DNA from: an uncultured Frankineae bacterium
GTDB lineage: Bacteria > Actinomycetota > Actinomycetes > Mycobacteriales > SCTD01
Length of the DNA stretch: 17,302 bases
Reading direction: 5' to 3'
Assembly: GCA_902805805.1 (NCBI GenBank)
Contig: CADCUE010000030.1
Location: forward strand, 1 to 17,302
Part shown: in pieces, positions 7,182 through 13,620 of the stretch
Numbering within the stretch: the first letter of the stretch is position 1
Layout: each line of letters starts with the position of its first letter
Translations under genes and position numbers: made by a program
The notes under the pieces: generated by a model
The model's input: the letters and a program-made list of their open reading frames with translations, nothing else
Databases searched by the model: none
Told to the model about the DNA's origin: nothing

Positions 7182-8348
7182 ATGCGTGGCATCGTGCGAC
7201 CCTGCCGTGAGCACCTCGGACCCGAGCTGCGTGAGCGGTGGCAGGCGCACCTGTGCGGTCTCTGCCTCACCCTGCGGGACGTCGTCGGGCAGCCCGAGCG
7301 CGTCCTGACCGGCTACGACGTCCTGCTGCTGAGCGTGCTCGTCGAGGCGCAGGCCGGTCAGGTGGAGACGACGACCGCCGCGCCGTGCCCGCTGCGGGGC
7401 TTCTCCCGGGCGACCGTCGTCTCGAGCGCAAGCGACGCCGGTCGGCTCGCCGCCGCCGGCGCCCTGGTCACCGCCGCCGCCGGCCTGGCCGACAAGATCA
7501 CCGACGACGACCTCCCGCGTCCGGTGCGGACTCCCGCCCGCCGGGTGGCGGCCCGGCTGGACCGCTCGGGGACGGCGCTGGCCGCGTCCGTGGGCCTCGA
7601 CCCGTCCGTCGTCCTGGCCGCGCCGGTCGCCTCGGCGGCCGCGGAGCGGGTCCCGTCGGCCTCCCTGCGCTCGCTGCTGGCCGCGTCCGGGGACGCGGTC
7701 GCGTCGCTGTTCGCGCACACCGCCGTCGTCGCCGGCCGCCCCGGCAACGTCCCGGCCCTCGAGCGGTGCGGCCGCGCGTTCGGCGCACTCGTGCACCTGC
7801 TCGACGCCGTCGAGGACCACGGCGCCGACCTCGACGCCGGCCGCTTCAACCCCCTGACCGCGACCGGCACGCAGGCGCACGAGGCCCGGCGGCTCGCGGA
7901 CGAGCTCGTCGCCGAGGTCGCGACCGCCCTGGCCGAGGCCGACCTCGCCGACCGCGCACTCGTCGACGTCCTGCTGGGCCGTGAGCTGGCCGCCGCCGTC
8001 TCGCGGGTGCTGCCGGCCGCCTGCAGCTCGACGGCGTGCACGACGGCGGCCGTGCCGGCCCAGCGCACCGGCGGCTCCGCAGCGCTCGCCTCCCTGCTGG
8101 CGCTGTGGGCACTGCTGGCTCCCGCCGTGTTCATCGGCGGCAGCTGGGGCGGCGGCTGGGGCGGCCGCCGCCGGCGGCGGTACGGCGGTCCGCGGCCGAT
8201 GTACGGCTACCCGCCGCCCGGCGCGCATCCGAGCGGTTACGGCTTCCGGTCGGTGGGCCCGTCCTGCGGGCAGCTGCTGGCCTGCAACTGCTGCGCCAAC
8301 CTCGCGTGCAACGCCTGCTGCTGCGGCAACTCCTGCGCCAACGCCTGA
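7182..8348 (+). CDS. DUF5685 family protein with cysteine-rich C-terminal tail
   Basis: A 388-residue protein of the actinobacterial DUF5685 family; function unknown. The N-terminus MRGIVRPCREHL and the CxxC of HLCGLCLTLRD (23-33; Cys25, Cys28), with Cys8 and Cys69, are family features, as is the acidic helix LVHLLDAVEDHGADLDAG (203-220) followed by RFNPL. The region is mostly alpha-helical, with an Ala-rich middle. From about 299 the architecture changes: a hydrophobic segment of membrane-helix length (about 299-320), a Gly/Trp/Arg-rich stretch (319-333), a Tyr/Pro/Gly-rich linker (334-360), then a tail with nine cysteines in 24 residues (362, 368, 370, 371, 376, 379, 380, 381, 385). Such a tail could bind metal or carry lipid or disulfides; this is inference. 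ATG at 7182 fits the family start; TACGGC at 7169 is close to a leaderless -10 box. The stop is followed by 26 coding-like codons. Confidence 0.88.
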   Translation: MRGIVRPCREHLGPELRERWQAHLCGLCLTLRDVVGQPERVLTGYDVLLLSVLVEAQAGQVETTTAAPCPLRGFSRATVVSSASDAGRLAAAGALVTAAAGLADKITDDDLPRPVRTPARRVAARLDRSGTALAASVGLDPSVVLAAPVASAAAERVPSASLRSLLAASGDAVASLFAHTAVVAGRPGNVPALERCGRAFGALVHLLDAVEDHGADLDAGRFNPLTATGTQAHEARRLADELVAEVATALAEADLADRALVDVLLGRELAAAVSRVLPAACSSTACTTAAVPAQRTGGSAALASLLALWALLAPAVFIGGSWGGGWGGRRRRRYGGPRPMYGYPPPGAHPSGYGFRSVGPSCGQLLACNCCANLACNACCCGNSCANA

Positions 8349-8429
8349 TCCCGCCTCGCCGAGGTGCTCGGGACCCCTCCGGTGGAGACCGGCGACGTCG
8401 CGCCCGTCACCGTCGGCGGGCACCTGTGA
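8349..8429 (+). other. Coding-like continuation after the DUF5685 stop codon
   Basis: Directly after the TGA of the DUF5685 gene the same frame stays open for 26 codons to a second TGA (8427-8429). By my count G or C fills 22/26 first, 14/26 second and 25/26 third codon positions, the pattern of real coding sequence in this genome. It would encode SRLAEVLGTPPVETG followed by DVAPVTVGGHL, with no family I recognise. Possibilities: an old C-terminus cut off by a new stop, the decayed end of a lost gene, read-through, or a 21-residue gene from GTG at 8364 (no ribosome site seen). Confidence 0.25.
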
Positions 8430-8441
8430 GGCCCGGCAGGG

Positions 8442-9290
8442 TCACACCTCCTCGACGTCGAACCTCCGGGTCGGCGACACCAGCTCCTCCTGGCCCTCGA
8501 CGAGCAGGACCTCCCGCGACCCCGCTGCCTCGGTGCGGGCGAGCAGCCCGTGCACCGAGGCCGTGGCCTCGGCCAGCGCCGTCGCCGCCGAGCCGGTGCG
8601 CAGGCGGTGGGCCAGGAACAGCGCCGCGATGGCGTCGCCGGCGCCGTTCACCGAGAGCTGCAGCCGCGGGGTCCGCACGCGGAAGTGCCGGCCGCCCTCG
8701 GAGGCGAGCAGGTCGACGGCGTCGTCGGGGGTGTCCTCGGCGACCAGCGAGGTGGTGAGCACGGTGCCCGGCCCGAGCGCGTGCACCGCCGCGACGGCGT
8801 CCTTCACCGATGCCAACGACCGCGTCGCGGTCCCGGCGAGCACGTCGAGCTCGAAGTGGTTGGGCGTGACGACGTCGGCGACCGGGACAGCCACGTCGCG
8901 CAGCAGCTCGAGGATGCCCGGCCGCACGAACACGCCACGGCCCACGTCGCCGATGACCGGGTCGCAGCAGTAGACGGCGTGCGGGTTGGCGGCCCGCACC
9001 CGCGCGACGGCACCCACGACCGCGTGACCGACGTCGGACGAGCCGAGGTAGCCCGACAGCACCGCGTCGCACCCGCCGAGCACGCCCCGGTCGTCGATGC
9101 CCTGGACGACCTCGTCGACGGACGTCCCGTCGAAGACGCGTCCGCGCCACTGGCCGTAGCCCGTGTGGTTGGAGAACTGCACCGTGTGCACCGGCCACAC
9201 CTCGACGCCCAGCCGCTGCAGGGCGAAGACCGCCGAGGAGTTGCCGACGTGGCCGTACGCGACGTGCGACTGGATCGACAGGACTCTCAC
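8442..9290 (-). CDS. pdxY: Pyridoxal kinase PdxY
   Basis: PdxY is a cytoplasmic ribokinase-superfamily kinase that phosphorylates pyridoxal to pyridoxal 5'-phosphate with ATP, in vitamin B6 salvage. The 282 residues match the family (about 287). The N-terminus carries the PdxK/PdxY signature, SIQSHVAYGHVGNSSAVFAL (5-24), followed by HTVQFSNHTGYG (35-46) for substrate binding and YCCDPVIGD (107-115). VVTPNHFELDVLAG is at 140-153. The anion hole and catalytic Asp are in NGAGDAIAALF (215-225, Asp219); most homologues have GTGD there, so Ala for Thr is a small variation. GTG at 9290 gives MRVLSIQSHV, the normal family start; a weak GGGAG lies about 12 bases upstream. It is 44 bases downstream of the small acidic-protein gene on the same strand, and convergent with the DUF5685 gene. 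Confidence 0.96.
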   Translation of the reverse strand: MRVLSIQSHVAYGHVGNSSAVFALQRLGVEVWPVHTVQFSNHTGYGQWRGRVFDGTSVDEVVQGIDDRGVLGGCDAVLSGYLGSSDVGHAVVGAVARVRAANPHAVYCCDPVIGDVGRGVFVRPGILELLRDVAVPVADVVTPNHFELDVLAGTATRSLASVKDAVAAVHALGPGTVLTTSLVAEDTPDDAVDLLASEGGRHFRVRTPRLQLSVNGAGDAIAALFLAHRLRTGSAATALAEATASVHGLLARTEAAGSREVLLVEGQEELVSPTRRFDVEEV

Positions 9291-9334
9291 CGGCAGGACG
9301 CTCCCACGGCCGCTCGCCGCCGGGCCAGGTCCCG

Positions 9335-9517
9335 CTACTCGCCGAGCTCGGTGGGCTGCCCCTCGAGCAGGGCGTCGGCCGCAGCCCACTCCCCCGGCGC
9401 ACCCGGCGCGGGCTCGGGACGCAGCGGCGGCAGGTCGTCGTCGCCGCGCTCGAGCTGCTGCGCGCTGTCCGGCTCGCCGGCCAGGACGGCGGGGTCCACT
9501 TCGCTCGGTCCGGTCAT
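9335..9517 (-). CDS. Small acidic protein, function unknown
   Basis: A 60-residue cytoplasmic protein, rich in Glu, Asp and Pro, beginning MTGPSEVDPAVLAG and ending EGQPTELGE. It has no cysteine, signal peptide or membrane segment, and is probably largely disordered; the central ERGDDDLPPLRPEPAPGAPG (23-42) looks like a conserved linear motif. I do not know a named family. The same frame is open upstream to about 9922, but that part is antisense to the EamA gene. ATG at 9517 is chosen because a TANNNT box lies exactly at -12 to -7 (see the separate entry), pointing to a leaderless mRNA. It is 44 bases upstream of pdxY on the same strand, so the two are probably co-transcribed. Confidence 0.7.
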   Translation of the reverse strand: MTGPSEVDPAVLAGEPDSAQQLERGDDDLPPLRPEPAPGAPGEWAAADALLEGQPTELGE

Positions 9518-9523
9518 GGCAGC

Positions 9524-9529
9524 AGCGTA
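9524..9529 (-). promoter_or_regulatory. Candidate -10 box for leaderless acidic-protein/pdxY mRNA
   Basis: On the minus strand TACGCT (9529 down to 9524) matches TANNNT at exactly -12 to -7 from the A of the ATG at 9517, the same geometry as in front of cobT. There is no Shine-Dalgarno in the 6 intervening bases. It supports both the start codon and expression of the small gene, with pdxY downstream. Inferred from spacing only. Confidence 0.45.
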
Positions 9530-9584
9530 GGCAGCCGGTGCGGCCCGTCCGGCCCGGGGTCTGCTGGCAGCGCGGTGCAGTTGG

Positions 9585-10547
9585 ATGGCGCCGATGACCG
9601 TTCCCGCTGCCCGGACCCCGGTGTCGACGCCGCTGCTGGCCGTCCTGCTGTGCCTGGTCTGGAGCACGGCCTTCGTCTTCGTCGCCCTGGCCCTGCGCGA
9701 CGCCTCGGCCCCCCAGTTCGCGGCCCTGCGGTCGGTCGTGGCCGTGCCGGTGCTCGCCGTCGGTCTGCTCGCGCTCGACCGGGCAGGACTGCGGGCGGCG
9801 CTGCGCGAGCGGCGGGTGCACGCGTACGGCGTCGTGCTCGGGGCGGTCAACGTGGCGGGTTTCATCGGGCTGCAGACCGCCGGTTTCGCCCGGTCGGGGA
9901 TCGGCTTCGGCGCGGTGCTCATCTACTCGCAGCCGCTGCTCGTCGCGATCATGGCCCGGTTGTGGCTGGCCGAGCGCCTGCGGACCCGTCAGGTCGTGGG
10001 GCTGCTCGCCGGCTGGGCGGGGGTCGGGATGGTCGTGCTCGGCGAGGCCGCCGGCGCCGGCGCGACGACGGACGTCGGCGCGGCCGTCCTGCTGTTCCTC
10101 GGCGCCGCCGTCTGCTTCGCCGTCGGCACGGTGGTCGTCAAGGCGGTCACCGCCGGACCCGGCGCCGTCCCGCTGGGACCGGCCCTGCTGCTGGCGTTCT
10201 GCTACGGCTCCCTGCCGCTCGTCGTGCTGGGTCTGGCGGACCGCACCCCCGTGGCCTGGTCCTGGTCGCTCGTCGTCGCGACCGTCTACAGCGGCGGGGT
10301 GTCCCTGGCCGGTGGCTACCTGCTGCAGTTCGCCCTGCTGGAGCGGGGCGACGCAGGGGTGGTCAGCAGCTACGTCTTCGCGGTGCCCGTGCTGGCCGCG
10401 GTCTACGGCGTGCTGCTGTTCGACGAGCCGCTGACCGCCGGGCTCGTCGCCGGAGCGGCGGCCGTCGCCGCCGGCGTCCTGCTCGTCACGCTGCCGCAGC
10501 GCCGGCCCCCTGCGGCCCGGGGACGGGGCGCGGTCCAGGACCGGTGA
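9585..10547 (+). CDS. EamA/DMT-family membrane transporter
   Basis: A 320-residue inner-membrane protein of the drug/metabolite transporter superfamily, two EamA repeats of five helices each (about residues 17-150 and 164-303). Relatives export amino acids, nucleobases or other metabolites; the substrate cannot be read from sequence. Repeat 1 opens with LLCLVWSTAFVFVALAL (21-37), the usual W-G/S-x-x-F-like EamA start, and contains GLQTAGFARSGIGFGAVLIY. Repeat 2 ends with SSYVFAVPVLAAVYGVLLFDEPLTAG, where the E-P-L motif is a family hallmark. The C-terminal tail is Arg-rich and cytoplasmic. The start is uncertain: ATG at 9585 or 9594, both without a good Shine-Dalgarno. It is divergent from the acidic-protein gene (67 bases) and followed by a hairpin, then the permease gene. 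Confidence 0.93.
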   Translation: MAPMTVPAARTPVSTPLLAVLLCLVWSTAFVFVALALRDASAPQFAALRSVVAVPVLAVGLLALDRAGLRAALRERRVHAYGVVLGAVNVAGFIGLQTAGFARSGIGFGAVLIYSQPLLVAIMARLWLAERLRTRQVVGLLAGWAGVGMVVLGEAAGAGATTDVGAAVLLFLGAAVCFAVGTVVVKAVTAGPGAVPLGPALLLAFCYGSLPLVVLGLADRTPVAWSWSLVVATVYSGGVSLAGGYLLQFALLERGDAGVVSSYVFAVPVLAAVYGVLLFDEPLTAGLVAGAAAVAAGVLLVTLPQRRPPAARGRGAVQDR

Positions 10548-10564
10548 CGCGCGAGACCCGGCGT

Positions 10565-10581
10565 GCCACCCGTCCGGTGGC
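10565..10581 (+). terminator. Hairpin after EamA gene
   Basis: GCCACC (10565-10570), loop CGTCC, GGTGGC (10576-10581), starting 17 bases after the EamA stop and 61 bases before the permease start at 10642. The stem is short (6 bp) and has no T-tract. It may separate the transporter from the permease-amidase operon; a chance hairpin cannot be excluded. Confidence 0.35.
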
Positions 10582-10641
10582 GGGTACTGCGTGCCAGGAT
10601 CGCGCCCGCATCCGTGTCGGCCCAGCCCGTGGAGTGAGCCC

Positions 10642-12078
10642 ATGTCCAGCACCAACGCCGAGGACCGGAGGGCCGAGGACGTCGAGCGCTTCGGCTACCG
10701 CCAAGAGCTCAAGCGCTCGCTCAGCACCGTCGACCTGCTCGTCTACGGCCTGATCTTCATGGTCCCGATCGCGCCGTTCGGGATCTTCGGCTTCGTCTAC
10801 AACGGCTCCGGCGGCATGGTCGCCCTGGCCTACGTCATCGGCATGGTGGCGATGGCGTTCACCGCGCTGTCGTACTCGCAGATGTCGCGGGCGTTCCCCA
10901 TGGCCGGCTCGGTCTACAGCTACGCCGGGCGCGGACTGCACCCCGGTGCCGGCTTCCTCGCGGGCTGGCTGATCCTGCTCGACTACGTGCTGATCCCCGC
11001 GCTGCTCTACATCATCGCGGCGCTGGCCATGCACTCCTTCGTCGGCGCCATCCCCGTCTGGGGCTGGATCGTGCTGTTCGTCCTCGTCAACACGGCCGTG
11101 AACTACTTCGGCATCGAGATGACCGCGCGGGTCAACAAGATCATGCTGGTGGCGGAGCTCGTCGTCCTCGCCATCTTCCTCGTGATCGGCGCGGTCGCGA
11201 TCGCGAGCGGCAAGGGCAACGGCTTCTCCTTCGACGCCTTCTACAACCCCGACACGTTCTCGGTCGGGCTCGTCTTCTCGGCGGTGTCGGTCGCCGTGCT
11301 GTCGTTCCTGGGCTTCGACGGGATCTCGACGCTGGCCGAGGAGAACCACGACGGTGCACGGGCCGTCGGGCGCGCCACGCTCGCCGCGCTCGCCGTGGCG
11401 GGCGTGCTGTTCATCGTGCAGACGTGGGTCGCGTCGATGCTCGTCCCGAACGCCGGGCAGCTGCTGAGCGAGGGCGACCCGGCCGGCACCGCCTTCTACG
11501 ACGCGGCCGAGGTGGCCGGCGGCGAGTGGCTGTTCGTGCTGACCGCTGTGGCCACGGCCATCGCCTGGGGCTTCGCCAACGCGCTCGTCGCCCAGGCCGC
11601 GACCTCGCGCCTGCTGTTCTCGATGGCCCGCGACCGCCAGCTGCCGAGCTTCCTGGCCAAGGTGCACCCCCACCACCGCGTGCCGGAGAACGCCACCTTC
11701 CTCGTCGCGGGTGTGTCCATCGTGTTCGGCATCTACTTCGCCTCGCGCGACGACGGGGCGACGCTGCTGACGACGCTGGTCAACTTCGGCGCCCTCACCG
11801 CCTTTCTGCTGCTGCACGTCAGCGTCATCGCCCACTACTTCGTCCGCGAGCGCAGCCGTGACCTGTGGCGGCACCTGGTCGCACCCGGTCTCGGCTTCCT
11901 GATCATCGGCTACGTGATCATCCAGGCGCAGGTCGCCGCCCAACGCATCGGACTGGCCTGGCTGGCCCTCGGGGCGCTCGTCCTCGTCGCCTTCTACGCG
12001 ACCGGACGGGCGCCGAAGCTCTCCGCGCTCGACGCCGTCGCCCCCGAGGGTCACGTCGACGAGGGCCACCGGCGGTGA
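10642..12078 (+). CDS. APC-family permease (PuuP/PlaP-like amino acid or polyamine importer)
   Basis: A 478-residue inner-membrane permease of the amino acid-polyamine-organocation superfamily, with about 12 helices. It aligns by eye with the E. coli putrescine importer PuuP: FTALSYSQMSRAFPMAGSVY (about 73-92) in helices 2-3, GFLAGWLILLDYVLIPAL, LSFLGFDGISTLAEEN in the middle (the GFDGIS string is an APC hallmark), and TLVNFGALTAFLLLHVSVIA near helix 10, before VRERSRDLWRHL. It probably imports an amine, amino acid or amide by cation coupling. ATG at 10642 has GGAG 7 bases upstream. Its stop overlaps the start of the acetamidase gene by 4 bases (GTGA, 12075-12078), so the two are translationally coupled and the imported compound is probably the enzyme's substrate. 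Exact substrate unknown. Confidence 0.95.
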   Translation: MSSTNAEDRRAEDVERFGYRQELKRSLSTVDLLVYGLIFMVPIAPFGIFGFVYNGSGGMVALAYVIGMVAMAFTALSYSQMSRAFPMAGSVYSYAGRGLHPGAGFLAGWLILLDYVLIPALLYIIAALAMHSFVGAIPVWGWIVLFVLVNTAVNYFGIEMTARVNKIMLVAELVVLAIFLVIGAVAIASGKGNGFSFDAFYNPDTFSVGLVFSAVSVAVLSFLGFDGISTLAEENHDGARAVGRATLAALAVAGVLFIVQTWVASMLVPNAGQLLSEGDPAGTAFYDAAEVAGGEWLFVLTAVATAIAWGFANALVAQAATSRLLFSMARDRQLPSFLAKVHPHHRVPENATFLVAGVSIVFGIYFASRDDGATLLTTLVNFGALTAFLLLHVSVIAHYFVRERSRDLWRHLVAPGLGFLIIGYVIIQAQVAAQRIGLAWLALGALVLVAFYATGRAPKLSALDAVAPEGHVDEGHRR

Positions 12079-13100
12079 CGGACGACCTGACGGTCGTGTC
12101 GTACCGCCCCGACCCCAGCGAGTACGCCTGGGCGTTCGGCGGGCAGCCGGCCGTGCGCCGGGTGCAGCCCGGCACGGTCCTGGAGCTGTACACCGAGGAC
12201 TGCTTCGGTGGCCGGGTGCGCGGCGTCGACGACCTGCCCTCGCAGGTCTGCGAGTTCCCCTACCTCAACCCGGTGACCGGGCCGTTCCACATCGAGGGGG
12301 CGGAGCCGGGCGACACCCTGGCCGTCCACTTCGTGTCCATCGAGCCCGCCCGCGACTGGGCCGTGTCCTCCACGTTCCCGCACTTCGGCGCGCTCACGGC
12401 CACCCACACGACCGCGATGCTCCATCCGCCGCTCGAGGAGCGGGTCTGGCTCTACGACGTGGACCGCGAGCGCCGGACCGTCACCTACTCCGCCCGCCGC
12501 TCCGACTTCACCCTCGAGCTGCCGCTCGACCCGATGCACGGCACGGTCGGGGTGGCGCCCGGCGGGTTCGAGGCCCGGCAGACGATCACGCCGGACGCCC
12601 ACGGCGGCAACATGGACTCCCCCGAGCTGCGTGCCGGGACCACCGCCTACTTCGGCGTCAACCAGCCCGGCGCGCTGTTCGCCCTCGGCGACGGGCACTG
12701 CCGGCAGGGCGAGGGCGAGCTGTGCGGCACCGCCGTCGAGGCGGCGATGGACACCGTCGTGGTCGTCGACCTGGTCAAGGGCGGCGGACCGACGCTGTGG
12801 CCGCGCTTCGAGACGGACGACGCGATCATGAGCACCGGCTCGACCCGGCCGTTGGAGGACGCCTTCCGCATCAGCCAGCACGACCTGGTCACCTGGGTGG
12901 CCGCCGAGCTGCGGCTGGAGGAGCTCGACGCCTACCAGCTGCTGTCGCAGGCGGGTGAGGCGCCGCTGGCGAACGTCGTCGACCCCAACTACACGGCCGT
13001 CGCGAGCATGGCCAAGCGCTACCTGCCCGGCGTCCAGGTCTACGAGGGGATCCACGAGCGCCTGCGCGCGACCGGCCGCGCTTACCTCGCCCAGCGCTGA
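12075..13100 (+). CDS. Acetamidase/formamidase family amidohydrolase
   Basis: A 341-residue cytoplasmic enzyme of the FmdA/AmdA family, which hydrolyses short aliphatic amides (formamide, acetamide) to ammonia and the acid. Conserved strings are GPFHIEGAEPGDTLAV (69-84), FPHFGAL (101-107), the metal-binding HGGNMD (176-181) and GDGHCRQGEGE (205-215) followed by GTAVE (218-222). The length is in the range of the shorter family members. GTG at 12075 overlaps the permease stop by 4 bases (GTGA), which argues for translational re-initiation and a shared substrate. It ends 16 bases before the convergent GNAT gene, with no room for a strong terminator. The substrate could be an amide, an acylated amine or a related nitrogen source; the sequence does not decide. 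Confidence 0.94.
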   Translation: MTDDLTVVSYRPDPSEYAWAFGGQPAVRRVQPGTVLELYTEDCFGGRVRGVDDLPSQVCEFPYLNPVTGPFHIEGAEPGDTLAVHFVSIEPARDWAVSSTFPHFGALTATHTTAMLHPPLEERVWLYDVDRERRTVTYSARRSDFTLELPLDPMHGTVGVAPGGFEARQTITPDAHGGNMDSPELRAGTTAYFGVNQPGALFALGDGHCRQGEGELCGTAVEAAMDTVVVVDLVKGGGPTLWPRFETDDAIMSTGSTRPLEDAFRISQHDLVTWVAAELRLEELDAYQLLSQAGEAPLANVVDPNYTAVASMAKRYLPGVQVYEGIHERLRATGRAYLAQR

Positions 13101-13116
13101 TCGGGGCGCCGACGGG

Positions 13117-13620
13117 TCACAGCCGCCGGTGCATGACGTGCAGCCCGACCAGGCCGTGCTCCGCGTGGTCGTACGCCTCGGGCACCGTGGCGAGGACCTC
13201 GAAGCCGAGCGACTGCCACAGGCGCACCGCCGCGGTGTTGGTCTCCACGACCGCGTTGAACTGCATGCTGCGGTAGCCGGCCGAGCGGGCCCAGGCCAGG
13301 ACGTGCTCGGCCAGCGCCCGGCCGACCCCTCGGCCGGCGTGCGCCGGGTCCACCATGAAGCTCGCCGTCGCGACGTGCGCGCCGCGTCCGGGCCGGTTCG
13401 GCCCGGCCTTGGCCGACCCCAGGACCAGGTCGCCGTCGGTCGCCACGACCGTACGACCCGGCGGCGGCTCCATCCACAGGCCCCGGGCCTCGTCCACGGA
13501 CAGGCCCTCCCCGTAGGCGTACGTGCGCCCGGCCGCGACGATCGCCGTGAAGAAGGGGTGGATCCGCGGCCAGTCCTCGTCCGTGGCCGTGCGGATCGTG
13601 AGCGGGAGCCGGGACGTCAC
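13117..13620 (-). CDS. GNAT-family N-acetyltransferase
   Basis: A 167-residue cytoplasmic acetyltransferase of the GNAT superfamily, using acetyl-CoA to modify an amine of unknown identity. After the typical opening LTIRTATDEDWPRI (7-20), motif A is ATASFMVDPAHAGRGVGRAL (84-103), with the pyrophosphate-binding loop RGVGRA (97-102). Motif B follows in ETNTAAVRLWQSLGFEV (126-142). The family resembles phosphinothricin or amino-acid acetyltransferase-like proteins, but the substrate is not predictable. GTG at 13620 overlaps the stop of the upstream Rieske gene by 4 bases, so the two are translationally coupled; there is no clear Shine-Dalgarno of its own. The frame is open further upstream to 13803, but that part lies inside the Rieske gene. 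Confidence 0.93.
   Translation of the reverse strand: MTSRLPLTIRTATDEDWPRIHPFFTAIVAAGRTYAYGEGLSVDEARGLWMEPPPGRTVVATDGDLVLGSAKAGPNRPGRGAHVATASFMVDPAHAGRGVGRALAEHVLAWARSAGYRSMQFNAVVETNTAAVRLWQSLGFEVLATVPEAYDHAEHGLVGLHVMHRRL

Noticed and set aside
6635..7270. N-terminal extension of cobT to 7270
   Set aside because: It overlaps the DUF1810 gene on the opposite strand, and CobT homologues start close to the RLTKPRGSLG motif as with the 6634 start.
8346..8348. TGA of the DUF5685 gene as a selenocysteine codon
   Set aside because: No SECIS-like hairpin or selenocysteine machinery is in view and the 26-codon continuation has no known redox motif; the open frame is kept as a finding without this explanation.
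8402..8421. GCCCG/CGGGC hairpin between DUF5685 and pdxY as a terminator
   Set aside because: Only 5 bp with a 10-base loop, inside a coding-like stretch; such pairings arise often by chance in this GC content.
5520..8423. 967-residue open frame on the minus strand across cobT, DUF1810 and DUF5685
   Set aside because: It lies over recognised genes on both strands in a different frame and shows no family motif; a GC-rich shadow.
9291..10655. Upstream extension of the pdxY frame to 10655
   Set aside because: The extension is antisense to the EamA gene and Gln/Arg/Asp-rich; PdxY homologues begin at the MRVLSIQSHV position, 9290.
10486..12069. 527-residue minus-strand frame opposite the APC permease
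   Set aside because: The protein is composed almost wholly of charged residues and Gly/Val, with no domain, and mirrors a clear permease gene.
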